This document shows, piece by piece, positions 10,137 to 20,766 of a DNA stretch of 64,000 nucleotides (position 1 is its first letter; every line of letters begins with the position of its first letter). Under the pieces are notes generated by a model that did not search any database, was not told where the DNA came from, and was given only the letters and a program-made list of their open reading frames with translations. The position numbers and the translations under genes are program-made. The DNA lies in contig CM066040.1 in the NCBI GenBank assembly GCA_033557465.1, positions 331,346,297-331,410,296 on the forward strand. The letters are read 5' to 3'. Origin of the DNA: Ichthyophis bannanicus (taxonomy: Eukaryota > Chordata > Amphibia > Gymnophiona > Ichthyophiidae).

Positions 10137-10925
10137 AACAAATGGTGATGGAACCAACCAGGGAAAGCTCAATGCTGGATTTAGTGCTCACCAACGGTGA
10201 TAGCGTGTCGAATGTCCGGGTGGGTACCCCTGTGAGCAGCAGCGATCATCACACGGTGTGGTTTGAGATAAAAGCCAAGGTGCAGTCCAATCATAGCAAG
10301 CTCAAAGTCCTAAACTTCAAAAACACTGACTTCAGTAGAATGGCCAAGTACCTGAAGGAAGAGTTGGCAGGGTGGGATGGGATAAGGGAAGTGGAATTGC
10401 AATGGGAGAGGGGCAACAGGTAATAAATATGTAAGGAAAGTAAATTAAAACAAGAGGCGAAGGAAACCTATTTTGTTCTCCAAAGAAGTAGCTGCTCAAA
10501 TAAAGGCAAAAAACACAGCTTTCACAAAATTCAAAAGCTTGCAAACAGAGGAACACAGTAAGGAATACAGGAATACAGGATCAAACTAAAAGAGACAAAA
10601 AGAAAAATAAGGAAAGCAAAATCAAAGGCAGAGGAAAAGATGGCTAAAGAAGTGAAATGTGGCAACAAAACTTTCTTCAAGTATATTCGGGAGAGGAGGA
10701 AAATCAGAGGTGGCATTGCAGGACTCAGAAGTGCTGGGAACAGATTTGTGGAAAGTGACATTAAAAAAGCAAAATTGCTAAACAAATACTTCTGCTCTGT
10801 TTTTACTAAAGAAAATCCTGGAGATGGACCACCTGTGATTCCCAAATATAAAAATGGGAATGAAGTAGATACCACACCATTCACTGAAGTTGATGTGTTA
10901 GAACAACTTGCAACTGTGCGCATGT
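10137..10925 (+). pseudogene. CR1 fragment: end of endonuclease and linker to reverse transcriptase
   Basis: From 10142 the frame reads MEPTRESSMLDLVLTNGD and SSSDHHTVWFEIKAK, the C-terminal part of a CR1 endonuclease with its SDH box. From 10640 it continues as the pre-RT linker with KYIRERRKIRGGIAGL and FCSVFTKENPGDGPPVI. Both pieces match the copy at 50507-53250. The fragment stops at about 10925 before the polymerase core. Because it follows the 5' units directly, the start of ORF2 and all of ORF1 are deleted. Confidence 0.8.
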
Positions 10926-11690
10926 GTTTGGCTTGCTCTCCCAGTTTAATGCTGTCATTTGCACACAGTTTAGCAAATGGCTAACATGTGGCTAATTTGT
11001 ATATGAGCCACTTTCTGCATGCCGGCGTTAAAAGTCACACGCTATTGGTGCACAGCAAATCAGCATAAAAAGTTGATTAGTGCGTGACTTCAGTGCCGGC
11101 TTTCTACATCGGTCTGTTAGTTCGTGCAACACAAAAGTGAAAGGCCGGAGAGTTACGTGGTAACAAGAAGCAACAAGTTGCAGCATAAGCCTGGGAGCAT
11201 CCTTACAGAAAATGGAAGTGAGCATGTGTACAAAGCAACTTAAGCACACCTCAAGGTACAAGGGACTGAGCATGAGACCACAGTGCTCTCTACTTCTGAA
11301 CAAAACATGGTCAAAAGGAAGAATCGCAGGCTGTGGAGACGGTAACATGAACCTGCTGCTTATGAACTTTCCTGGAAAGTTCTGTGAAGAGACACTGATG
11401 ACTGACCCAGGGGCATTGCGTCAACAGGCAACACCAACTTGATAAGAAAGGGTGCTGGGCACCGCCAATCAGGGACTTAATTCTGCATGCTCCCCCCTCC
11501 AGCCCTGCCAAAATTGCCCCATCACAGCATCAATCCCCTTCTTCAACCTGCCAGCCCTTAAAATCTTCTGCAGAATGTCAGAAACTTGTTTTGTTTCACT
11601 CTGACACTCTGCCTGTCCTCTGGCCACCAGCGCCGCACCAGGATCACACTCGGAGTTTAACTCTTGCATGGCACCAGTGGCCAGAGAGCA
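10926..11690. other. No recognised gene
   Basis: Mixed-composition sequence after the CR1 break; nothing identified on either strand. Confidence 0.4.
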
Positions 11691-13250
11691 GGCACAATGT
11701 CAGAGCAAAACAAACAAGCTCCTGGTGCTCTGAAAAAGATAGGTCTGATGTTGGGGGTGGGAGAAGGGGGCTAGGGGCTTGCTGGGCCTGGAAGCGTGGG
11801 GCAGGTTCTAAGAAATGGGGATGGGAGAAGGGCATCTGATGCTGGGGCCTGGGAAAATGGGAGCTATCGGCTAATGCAGAGGCTGGAAATGGGAGAAAGG
11901 GCAGAACTAAGGGATGGAGTTGGGAAAGGGGGTGTAATACTGCACCTAAGAGAAGGGGGCTGACACAGAAGCTGGGGGTTGACAAGGGAGCAGGTGGGAG
12001 AAGGGTCCTGAAGTCTCTGGGTCTGATGCGAGGAGATGGGAGAAATGTTCTCAGCACCATAATAAGGGCTGAGGGGAGGGGGAGAGAGATGACATATGCT
12101 GAAAAATGAGGATGGGATAAAAAGTGTAATGCTGGATCTAGGAGAAGGGGCTGGGGATGGGAGATGGGTATCAGTCTTGGACTGGGAGGAGGCATGGAAA
12201 AATGAAGGTGGATGGGCAGAGGGATAGATCCTGGGTTTAAGGTGGAGGAAAGAAAGGGTAAATGAATACTGGAGAAGGAGGTAGGTGAGAGATGCTGGGG
12301 AAGGAGAGAAGTAGCAGGGGAACGGATGAGAAAAAGGGGCAATGGATACTGGGGAAAGGCAGGGGAAAGAAGCAGAGGACTATGAAGGATGTAACAGGTC
12401 TTTGAAAGAGTGAGAGAGGGTGGAAATAGGGGAGGTAAAAGGGGGAATGGGATAGGGCAAGGCATAAAAGGACTGGAGGTAGAGGACAGATAAGTGATAG
12501 GGAAGGAACTGAGGTTGGGGAGGTGATGAGAGGCATAGATAAATGAGGTTGGGGAGGTGATGAATACGGAGGGTGGAAATGGGGGCTAGAAAATAGATGA
12601 AAAACAGGGTGGGGAATCGGAAGCTGGGCAAGGAGAGGAGATAAACATAAGAAGTGGAAAGCTGGTAAGTAGATGAGAGGTGGAAAGAGGGAGACTGAGG
12701 ATTGGGAGGTACGTCAGGCTCCATTTGTGGCCCTGTTCAAATCCAGGCTAATAACTCCCTTCTTTGAGACTGCTTTTGGATCCTGATCCACTTAATTTCA
12801 TGTTCACCTCCTATATGTGTCCTTACCATCCCCCTAGACACCGTATATCCTAGTCCCCAATTGTTGTGTTGTCTGCCTTGACTAGACTATAAGCTCTTAT
12901 GAGCAGGGACTGTCTTTTACATGCCTCTGTACAGCGTTGTGTTTGCCTTATAGCGCTATACAAATGATAAGTAGTAGCAGTGAGTGGGGAAGAAGCAGCA
13001 ATGAAATCTAGCTAGAGGTAGATGAGAGACGGAGAAAGAATGAAACAGGATAATCAGTATTGGAGATAGATGTGAGGGAAGAGGAGGAGACAGGGACATG
13101 AAGAAACAGAAAATGGAAATGAGATCCCCGAAAAGGACTTAGGAAAAAAACCACAAAAAGAAGTGATGAAGATCGAATACGACAAACCCAAATGGAAAAC
13201 TGAAAGATCAGACAACAAATGTACCAAAAACGTATTGCTAGCTTTCCAGT
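11691..13250 (+). repeat. Purine-rich degenerate minisatellite tract
   Basis: The plus strand is strongly purine-biased, with many imperfect units of the type GGGAGAAGGGGCTGGGG and ATGGGAGA. The tract is interrupted by a LINE 3' tail at 12726-12990. The long minus-strand open frames here (e.g. 12465-11644) are a by-product of the pyrimidine-rich strand, which contains few stop codons. Confidence 0.65.
12726..12990 (+). mobile_element. L2-like LINE 3' end
   Basis: It contains TAAGCTCTTATGAGCAGGG, then CTCTGTACAGCG, then CTTATAGCGCTATACAAATG and GATAAGTAGTAG. The same tail appears at 13265-13420, and in reverse orientation around 36568-36824. No coding part remains. Confidence 0.65.
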
Positions 13251-13264
13251 GCTGCCTTCCACAG

Positions 13265-13420
13265 GGGGACTTTGTTGTTTTGGTAGGCAGACCTTACCAT
13301 TCCCCTCGATATATCCTAGTCCCCGGCTGTTGTGTTGTCTGTCTTGAGTAGATTGTGAGCTCTGATGAGCAGGGACTGCCTCTTACATATCTCAGTAGTA
13401 GTAGTAGTTTGCTATATAGC
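13265..13420 (+). mobile_element. L2-like LINE 3' end, truncated
   Basis: A second copy of the tail seen at 12726-12990 (ATATATCCTAGTCCCCGGCT, GTGAGCTCTGATGAGCAGGG), ending in TAGTAGTAGTAG. Confidence 0.6.
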
Positions 13421-13969
13421 TGCCTTCTGAGTGTCTTTAGTGAAGGGTTTTGTGTTACCTCACAAAGTGTCATTGTTACAAAAGTGACATCAGAACTAGA
13501 ATATTTTTTCTATGAAGGTAGTAAGGGGAAACATCCTTGATCACCCTAGCCAGCCATTTCGTAAGATTATTTTCATGGATTATTTTTCATTTGTACATTT
13601 GCATGCTGAGATTTTAAGCCGAGAGAGGTTAGATATAATTCTGTTAGAGGCCAGAGCATCTCAAAATTCTTGTTTTTCAGTCACTCGGCAGCAGGACAAT
13701 TTCTGGTGCATCATCAGCCTATGCAGTCACCCTACTGCCCCTGCTGTGAATTGCCTGCCCACCCCGCTGCCAATAAAGACAAATGAGGTAATACTGCATG
13801 AAATGTGGCATGACAGAAAGCCTTGCATGAGTCATCTGAGAATATTCTGCTCCAATAACCCAAGGGGAAAGTGCTTCAAGATGCCATATAGAGCCACTGA
13901 GGACATGCTGTTGGGATACCGTGGACAAGACTGGGAAGAGAGAATCCTGCTCCCCTGGACAAATGACAT
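13421..13969. other. Left flank of the provirus; no recognised gene
   Basis: The ORF at 13512-14270 runs from this flank into the LTR and has no family features. The last four bases (ACAT, 13966-13969) are the retroviral target duplication. Confidence 0.5.
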
Positions 13970-14030
13970 TGTAGCAGCAAAGCGCAGACAAACCAATGAT
14001 ACCAGGAGTCTGTTCAGAAGGTCCAAATCA

Positions 14031-14036
14031 TTTATT
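14031..14036 (-). promoter_or_regulatory. Poly(A) signal AATAAA in the LTR
   Basis: AATAAA on the minus strand about 70 bp downstream of the TATA box. This places a short R region between about 14080 and 14015. Confidence 0.75.
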
Positions 14037-14102
14037 TGTGCACAAGTCTCAAGCAAGGCAATTTCAAAATGGCTGAGCAAAGTTTTCAAGCATTACAACA
14101 AC

Positions 14103-14109
14103 TTTTATA
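14103..14109 (-). promoter_or_regulatory. TATA box in the LTR
   Basis: The minus strand reads TATAAAA, about 40 and 80 bp downstream of two CCAAT boxes. The equivalent site in the 5' LTR (about 23568-23574) would drive the proviral transcript. Confidence 0.8.
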
Positions 14110-14640
14110 GACTTCTGTTCCATTCTAGGTATAGAAAAACATTTCATTGGTCCCGGTACTCTCCCGTACCTCCCGTAGCCCTTCTATTGGTCCCGGTACT
14201 GATAAGTTTCTCCAATTATGTTCCTTCTGTGGGCTTCTGTAGGCATGACACCTGCCTGCCCCCCTTCTAGTCCCAATTACAATGGTCAGTTCATCAACTT
14301 GTTACTTTCACACTTTCAAGGCTATGGGACCATTTGTGCGTGCAGATGAGCAAGGTTCTGTAACTCATCTGTCAGCACTCCTCAATATTTCTCTGCAAAT
14401 GTACTTTTTCTTATCAGTAACTTTAAAACACATCTTTTCTGTATTTTTCCATTTCTTAATTCTGCAATTCTGCTTATCTAAGCTAATTCAATATTTCTAC
14501 TGAGTTCTTTCTTACAATAGCAGCATGTTGGGGGATGTGCAATCCTATATGCCTCTCCACAGGCCTCATTTACAGGTCAAGCTAGCCATGCTGGCCTGCC
14601 TATGTCAGACACCGTGGGTCACAGGCCTGCACCTGCCACA

Positions 14641-14651
14641 TTCCCCCCTTT
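14641..14651 (-). promoter_or_regulatory. Polypurine tract
   Basis: The minus strand reads AAAGGGGGGAA immediately before the 3' LTR start. This is the plus-strand primer used in retroviral reverse transcription. Confidence 0.9.
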
Positions 14652-14709
14652 GATTAATCTCACCCTATTACTTAATAAGGTGTGAGAATTAAATCACTTT
14701 CTAGAAAAT

Positions 14710-16800
14710 TCACATCCTGATTAAAGGATTCTTACTAGTTCCACTAGGGCTAGCTTTGTATAAAGCCATTATTCTAGTTGCGGTCTTCCGCTCTACTGTA
14801 TTATCAATAGCACTATGAAGGGAACGCATACAACATGGGATTAAACATGGTAAGTAGAGGACAACAGCAACAAGGATTAGTACTAAGATAACGAAAGTCT
14901 TAAATCCTCCCAGCCAAGAGAAAAGGTTAGCAAACCAATTAGGAAATTTCAAGGCGTGCCAAGTTTGTACTGGCACATAAGCATGTCTTTGCATATCTTT
15001 AGCAATTTCTTCAACTACTTGACCTTTATCATCTATTTTCAAACAGCAATTAGTTAAATTCAGTTTACCACATACTCCTCCTTCAGCTGCTAGCAAATAA
15101 TCAAGTGCTAAGCAATTTTGGTATATGGCAGTGCGCATTTGAGTACTTTGTCTAGCTAAGAGCGTGAGAGCATGACTAGTTTCATTGGTTATTATTTCAA
15201 CTACTGCTTGTAAGCGAATAATACGATTAATCATATAAATTGGGGTACGATAACCATACATACCATCATCATTCCAAGTGGCAGGTCCATAATACTCAAT
15301 AATTCTCTCTGGTGGCCAATCATCACCTCGCCACTTCTCCCACTTGCCTATCTGTAAGGCCTTTCTTCTCTGTCTAGATGCTCCTTTGTGTTTGTGGGTA
15401 GTATATACAGGGTACCCTAATTGTTCTCCATGTTCAGTGTTTAACAGGAAGAAAGAAGGTCTGATGGTTCCTAAGACACATGCTCCTCCCCATTGTGGTG
15501 GGAGTTGCGCATATGCTCGGTTTCCACAGATCCAATATAGGCCAGGTGGGGCTTGCCAGGCTTGGACTTTGGCAAGGTTAGTCCATAGACCTGCAAGTTC
15601 AGGAAATCTAGCTAATGGGTTAGGAGGTTCAGGATGTCTAATTCCTGACCACCATGCTGTCTTCTTGGTCGTGGCATTATAGTATTTCTGGCTAAGACAG
15701 ACCAGCTGTCCTACCTTTTGGGTGAACTGGGGTCCAGTTCTGGCAAAGCAAAGATGTCCAACGATTGAGTGCGCTAACACCCATTCACTGGTTGTCTTGT
15801 GTAATTCAGTCTGATTGTAAATCATGGAATAATTCAATTCTTGGGCTTCCCAGGGCCATTGATCTCCCATTTGGGTTCCGCCACAGAAATAACAATCTGT
15901 GATCTTAAGACTAGATACAACTGCTCCTGCTAATTCTAGAAACAAATTCTGTGAAGGGTGAGGGATCTCAAACTTATTTACATGCATAGCTTCATAAAAG
16001 GTATTATGAATATGATATTTAGATGACTTATGGGCTTGAGTATTCAATCTAATATATACAATGGTCCCTGGATCTGTTCCTCCTCCAGCAATACGTAAAC
16101 CAAACTTATATCCTTGTTTCCATGCATGGGGGTTATATACACGCAAATGTAAGGGGTTACAAGCATCTTTCTGACATTTATCATTTGTGGTTGGCTTGGT
16201 TAGAGTAGCCATCCGCTTATCTATTTTCTCATCAGTTATACCAGTGTTCCAGGTAGCATAGAAAACACATTCCCAATACGGGCAATAGTAATCTGCCGCT
16301 GTAGCAGTACTATACCCTGATCCTGTTTTACCTGTACACTTCCACCAATTTGTGGCACTTTCTGGACACATATACTTATGGTCATTTCGATACGCTTTCT
16401 CCCATGTACCACAGGTGGACTGACTATCTCTATTAATAGCATTACATGCATCAAAATTCAAAACAGCAGGTTTAGTAATGTCCTTAAGTGGTGGTGTAGC
16501 AGCTAATATAGGTCCATCTGCATCCTTCCATCTTATTTCCAACGTGTAATAAGATGGATTCTGATGCGGATTATAGCATGCTTTAATTTTGCCATGAGTG
16601 CAAACATTTAGTTCAGTGGTGTTATAGATACACCGAGTTATTGTTCCCTTGCAGGTATAGTAAGAATGGTAAAGCAAAGTCTGAGTTACTTTCAGTCCAG
16701 TTCTAGTAGAGGTAATGCAAGCGGTGCATGGAGGTAGAGCATAAGTCTGTTCAAAACCTCCAAAGAAGGCAACCAAGGCAAAGCAGAAGCAAAGATACAT
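14710..16800 (-). CDS. env: Retroviral envelope glycoprotein (SU-TM), open frame
   Basis: A 696-aa uninterrupted frame. Residues 1-21 form a signal peptide. The surface subunit has many cysteines and N-glycosylation sites and a CxxC motif CYFC (303-306). A furin-type RQRR site (476-479) marks the SU/TM boundary. The TM subunit has a heptad region (about 520-555), an immunosuppressive-like stretch ending in EGGVC, and a cysteine triad C577, C585-C586. A membrane span (about 634-651) and a short cytoplasmic tail with a CLIPCC cluster follow. The triad spacing is CX7CC rather than the usual CX6CC, and no hydrophobic fusion peptide follows RQRR directly. The protein mediates receptor binding and fusion in related viruses. 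It would be made from a spliced RNA. The start codon lies 321 bp beyond the pol stop, so env and pol do not overlap. Confidence 0.92.
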   Translation of the reverse strand: MYLCFCFALVAFFGGFEQTYALPPCTACITSTRTGLKVTQTLLYHSYYTCKGTITRCIYNTTELNVCTHGKIKACYNPHQNPSYYTLEIRWKDADGPILAATPPLKDITKPAVLNFDACNAINRDSQSTCGTWEKAYRNDHKYMCPESATNWWKCTGKTGSGYSTATAADYYCPYWECVFYATWNTGITDEKIDKRMATLTKPTTNDKCQKDACNPLHLRVYNPHAWKQGYKFGLRIAGGGTDPGTIVYIRLNTQAHKSSKYHIHNTFYEAMHVNKFEIPHPSQNLFLELAGAVVSSLKITDCYFCGGTQMGDQWPWEAQELNYSMIYNQTELHKTTSEWVLAHSIVGHLCFARTGPQFTQKVGQLVCLSQKYYNATTKKTAWWSGIRHPEPPNPLARFPELAGLWTNLAKVQAWQAPPGLYWICGNRAYAQLPPQWGGACVLGTIRPSFFLLNTEHGEQLGYPVYTTHKHKGASRQRRKALQIGKWEKWRGDDWPPERIIEYYGPATWNDDGMYGYRTPIYMINRIIRLQAVVEIITNETSHALTLLARQSTQMRTAIYQNCLALDYLLAAEGGVCGKLNLTNCCLKIDDKGQVVEEIAKDMQRHAYVPVQTWHALKFPNWFANLFSWLGGFKTFVILVLILVAVVLYLPCLIPCCMRSLHSAIDNTVERKTATRIMALYKASPSGTSKNPLIRM

Positions 16801-17121
16801 GTTGATGTTGATTGGAGTTCTTCTGAATCCTCAGCTTGCTGATCTTGATCACGACGGTCTATTATTCTTCGTCCCGTCTGCTAATGAAGCAATTTAACGG
16901 GTGCTGAGTGTTGATTGAAGATCCTCAAGGTGTCCAGCATACATTAAACCAACTTAGCAATTCAGTTGGCTTGTGAAGTCTGGCTTAGTCAATGTAGTCT
17001 CAAAGTAGTGTGTCAAATCACACACACAAATTGGGTTCGTTGAAACAAAACTGTTGCTGCATGGAAAACAGCAATCCTCTTCGAAAGACTTGGCTACTGC
17101 AAAGCACTTGTGATGAAGTGT
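16801..17121 (-). other. Non-coding gap between pol and env
   Basis: No open frame of note. It should contain the env splice acceptor, but several AG dinucleotides are possible and I cannot choose one. Confidence 0.5.
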
Positions 17122-20100
17122 CTATGCTGCTGGTTGCCGTCTCAAAGTAACTCGCAAGGGTACATCAGGGTGCTGCTCTGCTGTCCATCGCTCTGGTTCA
17201 GGATCGGCGGCGGGCTTGACTCTGCTGTGGTGGATCCAGGCGTCGATCTCGGCTACCTTTACTGCAGTTGGGGTAGACAGGATGACGGTGTACGGTCCCT
17301 TCCAATGGGGTTCCAACGGTATCTTCTTCCAATCTTTGATCCACACCGAAGTTCCAGGCTGGTAGGGATGCAAGGGTTCCGTCAAGTTGATAGGCAACTG
17401 GTCTTGGATCCACGTATGGAGAGTCTGCAGAACAAAACTAAGAGCTAGGAGTTCTTGTCTGGTTACTTCTGAACCAATCTGGGCTAGATTTCCTTTGACT
17501 CCCTGCACTATTGGTGGGGGTTTACCATACAAAACTTCAAAAGGGGAAAATCCTGTTGACTTTACAGGGGCTGAGCGTATTCTAAGTAAAGCTATGGGGA
17601 GCACTTGGGGCCATTTCAAGTGTGTCTCCTGACAAAGCTTAGACATTTGGGCTTTCAAAGTACGATTCATTCGCTCAACTTTCCCTGAACTCTGGGGTCT
17701 GTATGCAGTGTGGAGTTTCCACTGTATCTGCAAAGCTTTTGCTAACTGCTGAGTAACTTGAGAGACAAATGAGGGTCCATTGTCTGACCCTATTACTGCT
17801 GGGATTCCAAATCTGGGGACAATCTCTCTCATTAAGGCTTTGGTAACTTCTCGGGCTTTCTCAGTTCTGGTTGGGAATGCTTCTACCCACCCAGAGAAAG
17901 TACAAACTAATACTAGTAGGTAATGGTATCCATTGGCTTTTGGCATTTCGGTGAAATCAACTTGGAGGTTGTGCATGGGGGTCACACCTCTTGACTGAAC
18001 TCGGGGTGCTGTAATAAGGCCTTGCTTGGCATTATTCTTGGCACAGGTTTGACATTGTCGTGCTACTGAGGCTGATATGGTTGTCATCAGAGGGATGTAG
18101 AAATGTGGTCTGAGTGCTTTTTCCATAGCACTCTTCCCATAGTGGGTGGCTTCGTGAAAAGCTTTGACAAAGGATGGTCCTAATAGCTCAGGAATTACTA
18201 TTCTTCCCGGAGGTTGACTGCCCTCTTCTGGTGGCAGCTCAATCCATCCGTCTTTCAATACTCCATTTTCTTTGTCACAATAGTAATCCAATTCTTTGGT
18301 GGTATATCGTGGGGTCCATAGATTCAAGGGTACTGGAAACAATGCTGCTTGCATTGGCATAGCTTGTGGGGCAATTTGTCCTGTCATAGCTGCTTGTCGT
18401 GCTGAGGCATCTGCAAATCTATTCCCTCGGGCAACTTCTCCTTTTCCTGCTTGATGTCCTCTACAATGCATGACAGCTACACGTGTTGGGGCCCAGACTG
18501 CATCAAGTAACATCAATATCTCGGGGCCATATTTGACTGATTTTCCTCCGGATGTGATGAGTCCTCTTTCTTTGTAGAGAGCTCCATGGGCATGCAAGGT
18601 AGTGAAGGCATATTTGGAATCTGTATATACATTTAGCACAAGTTTTTCTCCTAACAACAATGCTCTGGTGAGTGCTATCAATTCGGCTTTCTGGGCTGAT
18701 GTGCCTGATGCTAGAGCTGATGATTCAATTACTTCGTGTTGAGTGACGACTGCATATCCGGCACAGCGTCGTCCGTCAAGGATGAGACTGCTCCCATCAG
18801 CATAATAGATCTGGTCGGGATTGTCTATGGGCACATCTGTTAGGTCAGGTCGACTAGAGAACACAGTTTCCATGACTTCGATACAGTCTTGTTCTGGGAG
18901 TTCTTCACTGATGGGTATCAAGGTAGCTGGATTCAAGGCATGGCTCACTTCAAGTTGTATCTGTGGGTTTTCACATAACATGCTCTGGTACTTCAACATT
19001 CGGGAATTGGTGAGCCAATAATTTGCTTTTTGTTCCATAAGGGCAAGGACTGCATGTGGCACAGTGACTCGTATGTTCTGTCCTAGTGTGAGTTTGTCTG
19101 CTTCACTCACTAGTAGCGCTGTAGCTGCAACTGCTCTCAAGCAGGGTGGCCATCCCTTGGCCACAGGGTCCAATTGTTTCGATAGGTAGGCTACAGGTCT
19201 TTCCCAATTTCCTAATTTCTGAGTCAACATGCCTAAGGCATTTCCCTGTGTTTCATGTACAAACAAGCGGAAAGGTTTGTGGACATCTGGTAGTCCAAGT
19301 GCTGGTGATGACATCAATTCTTCTTTTAACTTCTGGAAGGCTGTATCCTGCTCAAGTCCCCACTCCAGTGGTGACTTTTCTTCTCCTTTTGTGGCTTCAT
19401 ACAGTGGTTTGGCAATTTGGGCAAAGTTGGGTATCCAGATTCGACAATATCCTGCTGCTCCCAGAAAGGCTCTGACTTGCTTTCTGGTGGTTGGAGTTGG
19501 AATTCTGCATACGGCTTCCTTTCTTTCTCTGCCTAATCTTCTGCTTCCTTGGGTAATACGAAAACCCAAGTATTTCACTTCTGTTTGACATAGTTGTGCT
19601 TTGGCTCTGGAAACTTTATATCCAGCTTCATTTAGTAACTGCAAGAGATCTTGGGTGGCTAATATACATTCTTTTTCTGATACGGCAGCTATCAACAGAT
19701 CATCCACGTACTGGAGAAGTACTCTCTTCCCCGGGGCTACTGGATAGCTTGAAAGATCTTGATTTAGTGCAGCACTAAAGATGGTAGGTGAATTCTTGAA
19801 TCCTTGGGGTAATCTTGTCCAGGTAAGTTGGCCCCCTCTTCCAGAGATGGGGTCCTGCCATTCGAATGCAAACAATATTTGGCTTACAGGGGCTAATCTT
19901 ATGCAAAAGAATGCATCTTTTAAATCCAGTACAGTGAAATGGGTAGCTTCAGCGGGTATCAATCCTAGAAGAGTGTAAGGATTGGGTACAACTGGATGTA
20001 TAGTTTCAACTGCATCATTTACTCTTCTCAAATCTTGCACTGGGCGATAATCATCTGTCTCAGGTTTCTTTACTGGCAAAAGTGGGGTATTCCATGGGGA

Positions 20101-20763
20101 TTGACATACTTTTAGTAGGCCATACTCAAGCAATCTCTGTAGGTGGCGATGAATGCCTTCAATTGCGGCTCTTGGGAGAGGGTACTGTTTGACGTGCACT
20201 GGTGTAGCACTAGGCTTGAGGGTTACAATCACTGGAGCTATATGCTTGGCTAGGCCTGGGGGACTGCCTTCTGCCCATACTTCAAGTGGTGCATGAATGT
20301 TCTTTAAAGTTTGTTCAAAATAGGTATCTTGAATCGAATCATCAATGTAATATCTCCATTCTTCTTCTCGGGGTACTGTCAGCAGCATTACTCCTGCTGG
20401 TTTGGCTTGAGAATTCACTGTCATTTGCATTTCTCCTTGTTCGGAGAAAGATATCTGTGCTTGAAGCTTGGCTAGCATATCTCGTCCCAGTAATGGTACT
20501 GGACATTCGGGCATGTAAAGGAATTGATGAGTTACTTGCTGTCCTCCTAGACTGCATATTCGGTTTTGAAGAAAAGACTTTGTGGCTTTGGCACCAGTTG
20601 CTCCTATAATGGTGACTGCTTTCTTGGTGAATGGGGCTATCTTTTTGTCTATTACTGAATGTTCTGCTCCAGTATCAACCATAAAGTTCATAAATTGGTC
20701 TCCTATTTGTATTTCGACCATAGGCTCCTGGAGACCTAAAGCAAACTTGGAGCCCGGTCTGTC
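17122..20763 (-). CDS. pol: Pro-Pol polyprotein (protease, RT, RNase H, integrase)
   Basis: The frame is open from just after the gag UAG (20764) to the stop at 17122; the first Met is at 20721 (1199 aa from there, numbering used here). Protease: VDTGAEHS with DTG at 16-18 and IIGATGAK. Reverse transcriptase: LDLKDAFF (265-272), LPQGF (304-308) and the active-site YVDD (338-341). RNase H: YADGSS (Asp641), KAEL (Glu680), YTDSKYA (Asp701), FADAS (Asp771). Integrase: HHCC finger HEATH...CQTC (856-893) and the DDE triad Asp922, Asp980, Glu1016, followed by a C-terminal domain with DAWIHHSRVKP. All catalytic residues are present and the length is typical of gammaretroviral Pol. It is expressed by reading through the gag stop codon, which lies in the same frame. 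Confidence 0.95.
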   Translation of the reverse strand, partial: DRPGSKFALGLQEPMVEIQIGDQFMNFMVDTGAEHSVIDKKIAPFTKKAVTIIGATGAKATKSFLQNRICSLGGQQVTHQFLYMPECPVPLLGRDMLAKLQAQISFSEQGEMQMTVNSQAKPAGVMLLTVPREEEWRYYIDDSIQDTYFEQTLKNIHAPLEVWAEGSPPGLAKHIAPVIVTLKPSATPVHVKQYPLPRAAIEGIHRHLQRLLEYGLLKVCQSPWNTPLLPVKKPETDDYRPVQDLRRVNDAVETIHPVVPNPYTLLGLIPAEATHFTVLDLKDAFFCIRLAPVSQILFAFEWQDPISGRGGQLTWTRLPQGFKNSPTIFSAALNQDLSSYPVAPGKRVLLQYVDDLLIAAVSEKECILATQDLLQLLNEAGYKVSRAKAQLCQTEVKYLGFRITQGSRRLGRERKEAVCRIPTPTTRKQVRAFLGAAGYCRIWIPNFAQIAKPLYEATKGEEKSPLEWGLEQDTAFQKLKEELMSSPALGLPDVHKPFRLFVHETQGNALGMLTQKLGNWERPVAYLSKQLDPVAKGWPPCLRAVAATALLVSEADKLTLGQNIRVTVPHAVLALMEQKANYWLTNSRMLKYQSMLCENPQIQLEVSHALNPATLIPISEELPEQDCIEVMETVFSSRPDLTDVPIDNPDQIYYADGSSLILDGRRCAGYAVVTQHEVIESSALASGTSAQKAELIALTRALLLGEKLVLNVYTDSKYAFTTLHAHGALYKERGLITSGGKSVKYGPEILMLLDAVWAPTRVAVMHCRGHQAGKGEVARGNRFADASARQAAMTGQIAPQAMPMQAALFPVPLNLWTPRYTTKELDYYCDKENGVLKDGWIELPPEEGSQPPGRIVIPELLGPSFVKAFHEATHYGKSAMEKALRPHFYIPLMTTISASVARQCQTCAKNNAKQGLITAPRVQSRGVTPMHNLQVDFTEMPKANGYHYLLVLVCTFSGWVEAFPTRTEKAREVTKALMREIVPRFGIPAVIGSDNGPSFVSQVTQQLAKALQIQWKLHTAYRPQSSGKVERMNRTLKAQMSKLCQETHLKWPQVLPIALLRIRSAPVKSTGFSPFEVLYGKPPPIVQGVKGNLAQIGSEVTRQELLALSFVLQTLHTWIQDQLPINLTEPLHPYQPGTSVWIKDWKKIPLEPHWKGPYTVILSTPTAVKVAEIDAWIHHSRVKPAADPEPERWTAEQHPDVPLRVTLRRQPAA

Positions 20764-20766
20764 CTA
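20764..20766 (-). promoter_or_regulatory. gag stop UAG, probable readthrough site
   Basis: Gag ends ...DEDDVD-UAG and the next codon (GAC) opens pol in the same frame, with no other stop before the protease. In-frame UAG suppression is the gammaretroviral way of making Gag-Pol. The bases just downstream (GACAGACCGGGCTCC) are GC-rich and could take part in a structure; I did not fold them. Confidence 0.85.

Larger units (their letters stand above)
13970..14640 (-). repeat. 3' LTR of the provirus
   Basis: 671 bp, minus-strand orientation, TGTGGCAGG...GCTGCTACA. It matches the LTR at 23435-24105 except for C/T at the plus-strand word TTATCAGTAAC versus TTATTAGTAAC. U3 holds two CCAAT boxes (plus-strand ATTGG at 14146-14150 and 14186-14190), each in a repeated ATTGGTCCCGGTACT block. 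The TATA box and poly(A) signal are listed separately. Confidence 0.95.

Noticed and set aside
11644..12465. 273-codon minus-strand ORF rich in Pro, Leu and Ser
   Set aside because: It is the complement of the purine-rich repeat tract, which has few stop codons by composition; no domain is visible.
13512..14270. 252-codon plus-strand ORF
   Set aside because: Runs from the host flank into the antisense of the LTR; the C-terminal part repeats at 23373-23735 only because the LTR repeats.
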